Assembly: GCA_012963185.1 (NCBI GenBank)
Contig: DTWD01000388.1
Span: 1-6,007, forward strand
DNA from: Acidobacteriota bacterium
Lineage (GTDB): Bacteria > Acidobacteriota > Vicinamibacteria > Vicinamibacterales > UBA8438
Length of the DNA: 6,007 nt
Direction of reading: 5' to 3'
Shown here: positions 4,837-6,007 of the stretch, in pieces
How positions within the stretch are numbered: position 1 is the first letter of the stretch
Layout: each line of letters starts with the position of its first letter
Translations under genes and position numbers: made by a program
Notes under the pieces: generated by a model
Told to the model about the DNA's origin: nothing
Databases searched by the model: none
What the model saw: the letters and a program-made list of their open reading frames with translations, nothing else

Positions 4837-6007
4837 GTCCAGTCGTCATCTATTCGTCACGGCCTTAGTCGCCGCTAGTGTGACAGCGGAATTCACTGCG
4901 CAATCATATCCCCCAGGATACGTGGACCCGGCTCCACTCCTAGCCGCAGTCGCGGAAGAAATCGGCGAGGCAAGCCTCCAATGTATCACCTACTCCGGCT
5001 CAGGCTACAGTGGTGCGGTTGGTCAAACCTATGAGAATGCCGTCAATATCGATTGGCCCCGAATCGACTCTATGTCGAATTACACGCGGACAATTAACTG
5101 GGCGGCTGGGACGAGCACGGAAACCTTCACGCGGCAACCGGGATTAACGCCCGCCTCATATAAATATGGCGTTGGCTGGCAGGGCGGCACGGCAACCCAA
5201 CAAATGCCCCAGCAAACCCATATTGTGAACGGGACAGCAGCATGGTCTATTGACGGCAATAGTCAGCCTGTTGCCGTGCCACCGAAAATAGCCGAGATTT
5301 ACCAGCTAGATCTGTGGCTGAATCCTCACGGATTTCTTAAAGCCGCCCGTATGCCTGGCGCGAACCCGGTCGCCTTTTGGCGCTGGGAACAGATTGAAAA
5401 AGGACGTGATGGCAACGTCGTGAGTCCGGAAAGAATGCATGTGGTGGCAATTACGATGCTGGACAAGTACCGAGTTGACGCCACCATCAATTCACAGAAT
5501 CAGATTCAGCGGATCAAAACCACAGTGAATATTCCTTCCCTTGGCGACTTCAATATCGAACACGAATCGACGGACCAACGCACGTTTGGCAGCGTGAAAT
5601 GGCCGATCAACTGGCACTCTCACCAAGGTTGGGATGACAATTGGCAGTTCTATCGTAAAAGCACCGGACACAATGCTTACGGTGGAACATTTGCCGATGT
5701 ACGACCCAACGACTGCGGTGAGCCCGTCCCCATTCCAGCGTCCGTTGCCCAAACCACCTGGGCCACAGATGTCACGGTTGAGGAAATCGCCGACGGCGTC
5801 TATTTACTCGGCGGGACTTCGGCAAATAGCTACATGATCGAATTCGATGATTTCGTCGCCGTCTTTGAGGCTCCAGGTGATGAAGAACGCAGCCTCGCGG
5901 TCATCGAAGAGGCGGTGAAGCTCGCGCCGAATAAGCCAATCCGATACCTGATTACGACCCATCCGCACTTTGATCACATTGGTGGACTTCGAACCTACCT
6001 ACACATC
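4835..6007 (+). CDS. Exported metallo-beta-lactamase-fold hydrolase, 3' truncated
   Basis: The frame is open from ATG 4835 to the right edge (391 codons visible, no stop). Residues 1 to ~23 look like a signal peptide (MSSRH, a hydrophobic core, possible cleavage after VTA at 18 or TAQ at 23), which implies a periplasmic or secreted enzyme. Residues ~45-305 form an N-terminal domain seen, from memory, in acidobacterial and proteobacterial MBL proteins. Its landmarks are IDWPRIDSM (from 72), a THIVNGTAAWSIDG stretch, LDLWLNPHGFLKAA (158-171), IPSLGDFNIEHE and GSVKWPINW. The MBL domain starts near 315 (VEEIADGVYLLGG) and contains the zinc motif H376-x-H378-x-D380-H381 followed by IGG. The remaining metal ligands and the C-terminal part lie outside the window. 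The substrate cannot be predicted, since this superfamily includes lactonases, thioesterases, lactamases and others. It is divergent from the GlcG/HbpS gene. Confidence 0.88.
   Translation, partial: MSSRHLFVTALVAASVTAEFTAQSYPPGYVDPAPLLAAVAEEIGEASLQCITYSGSGYSGAVGQTYENAVNIDWPRIDSMSNYTRTINWAAGTSTETFTRQPGLTPASYKYGVGWQGGTATQQMPQQTHIVNGTAAWSIDGNSQPVAVPPKIAEIYQLDLWLNPHGFLKAARMPGANPVAFWRWEQIEKGRDGNVVSPERMHVVAITMLDKYRVDATINSQNQIQRIKTTVNIPSLGDFNIEHESTDQRTFGSVKWPINWHSHQGWDDNWQFYRKSTGHNAYGGTFADVRPNDCGEPVPIPASVAQTTWATDVTVEEIADGVYLLGGTSANSYMIEFDDFVAVFEAPGDEERSLAVIEEAVKLAPNKPIRYLITTHPHFDHIGGLRTYLHI

Noticed and set aside
5492..5752. Minus-strand open frame inside the metallo-beta-lactamase gene
   Set aside because: It is antisense to a continuous plus-strand frame with a signal peptide, a strong ribosome site and the HxHxDH motif.

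Overview
The window looks like ordinary chromosomal DNA of a Gram-negative, non-phage bacterium. The best guess is an Acidobacteriota-type genome, possibly Vicinamibacteria-like, inferred from remembered family resemblances and not from any marker gene. Supporting signs are moderate GC, exported beta-propeller and metallo-beta-lactamase proteins with long extra N- or C-terminal domains, a SpoIVB-S55-like protein tail, and a fused SpmA-SpmB membrane protein. No RNA gene, insertion sequence, prophage or CRISPR array was seen.

Layout. Positions 1-392 (+) hold the C-terminal end of a protein cut by the left edge, which resembles the tail of S55 (SpoIVB-type) peptidase-domain proteins. It overlaps by four bases (ATGA) the start of a 726-residue exported beta-propeller protein (389-2569, +). 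After 25 bases comes a 437-residue integral membrane protein that fuses SpmA-like and SpmB-like nucleoside-recognition (gate) domains (2595-3908, +). These three genes read like one operon. It ends tail to tail, with a 16-base gap, against a minus-strand pair: a GlcG/HbpS-family (DUF336) protein (4746 down to 4321) followed by a small predicted lipoprotein (4299 down to 3925).

An 88-base divergent intergenic region (4747-4834) separates the minus-strand pair from a plus-strand gene for an exported metallo-beta-lactamase-fold hydrolase. That gene starts at 4835 and runs off the right edge just after its HxHxDH metal-binding motif. Its leader contains a perfect 9-bp inverted repeat that would pair with part of the Shine-Dalgarno sequence and the first two bases of the start codon. 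A second, shorter hairpin competes for the same upstream arm. This is the most noteworthy unexplained structure in the window.

How the genes may work together. The left operon is envelope-directed: a putative S55 peptidase-like protein, a secreted multi-blade propeller with Ig-like C-terminal domains, and a membrane permease or gate-like protein. Two of its three members belong to families named from Bacillus sporulation, although nothing else here suggests sporulation. The right half is a divergent cluster of a small ligand- or heme-binding-type protein, a lipoprotein and a secreted hydrolase. No clearly new defence or mobile system is visible.
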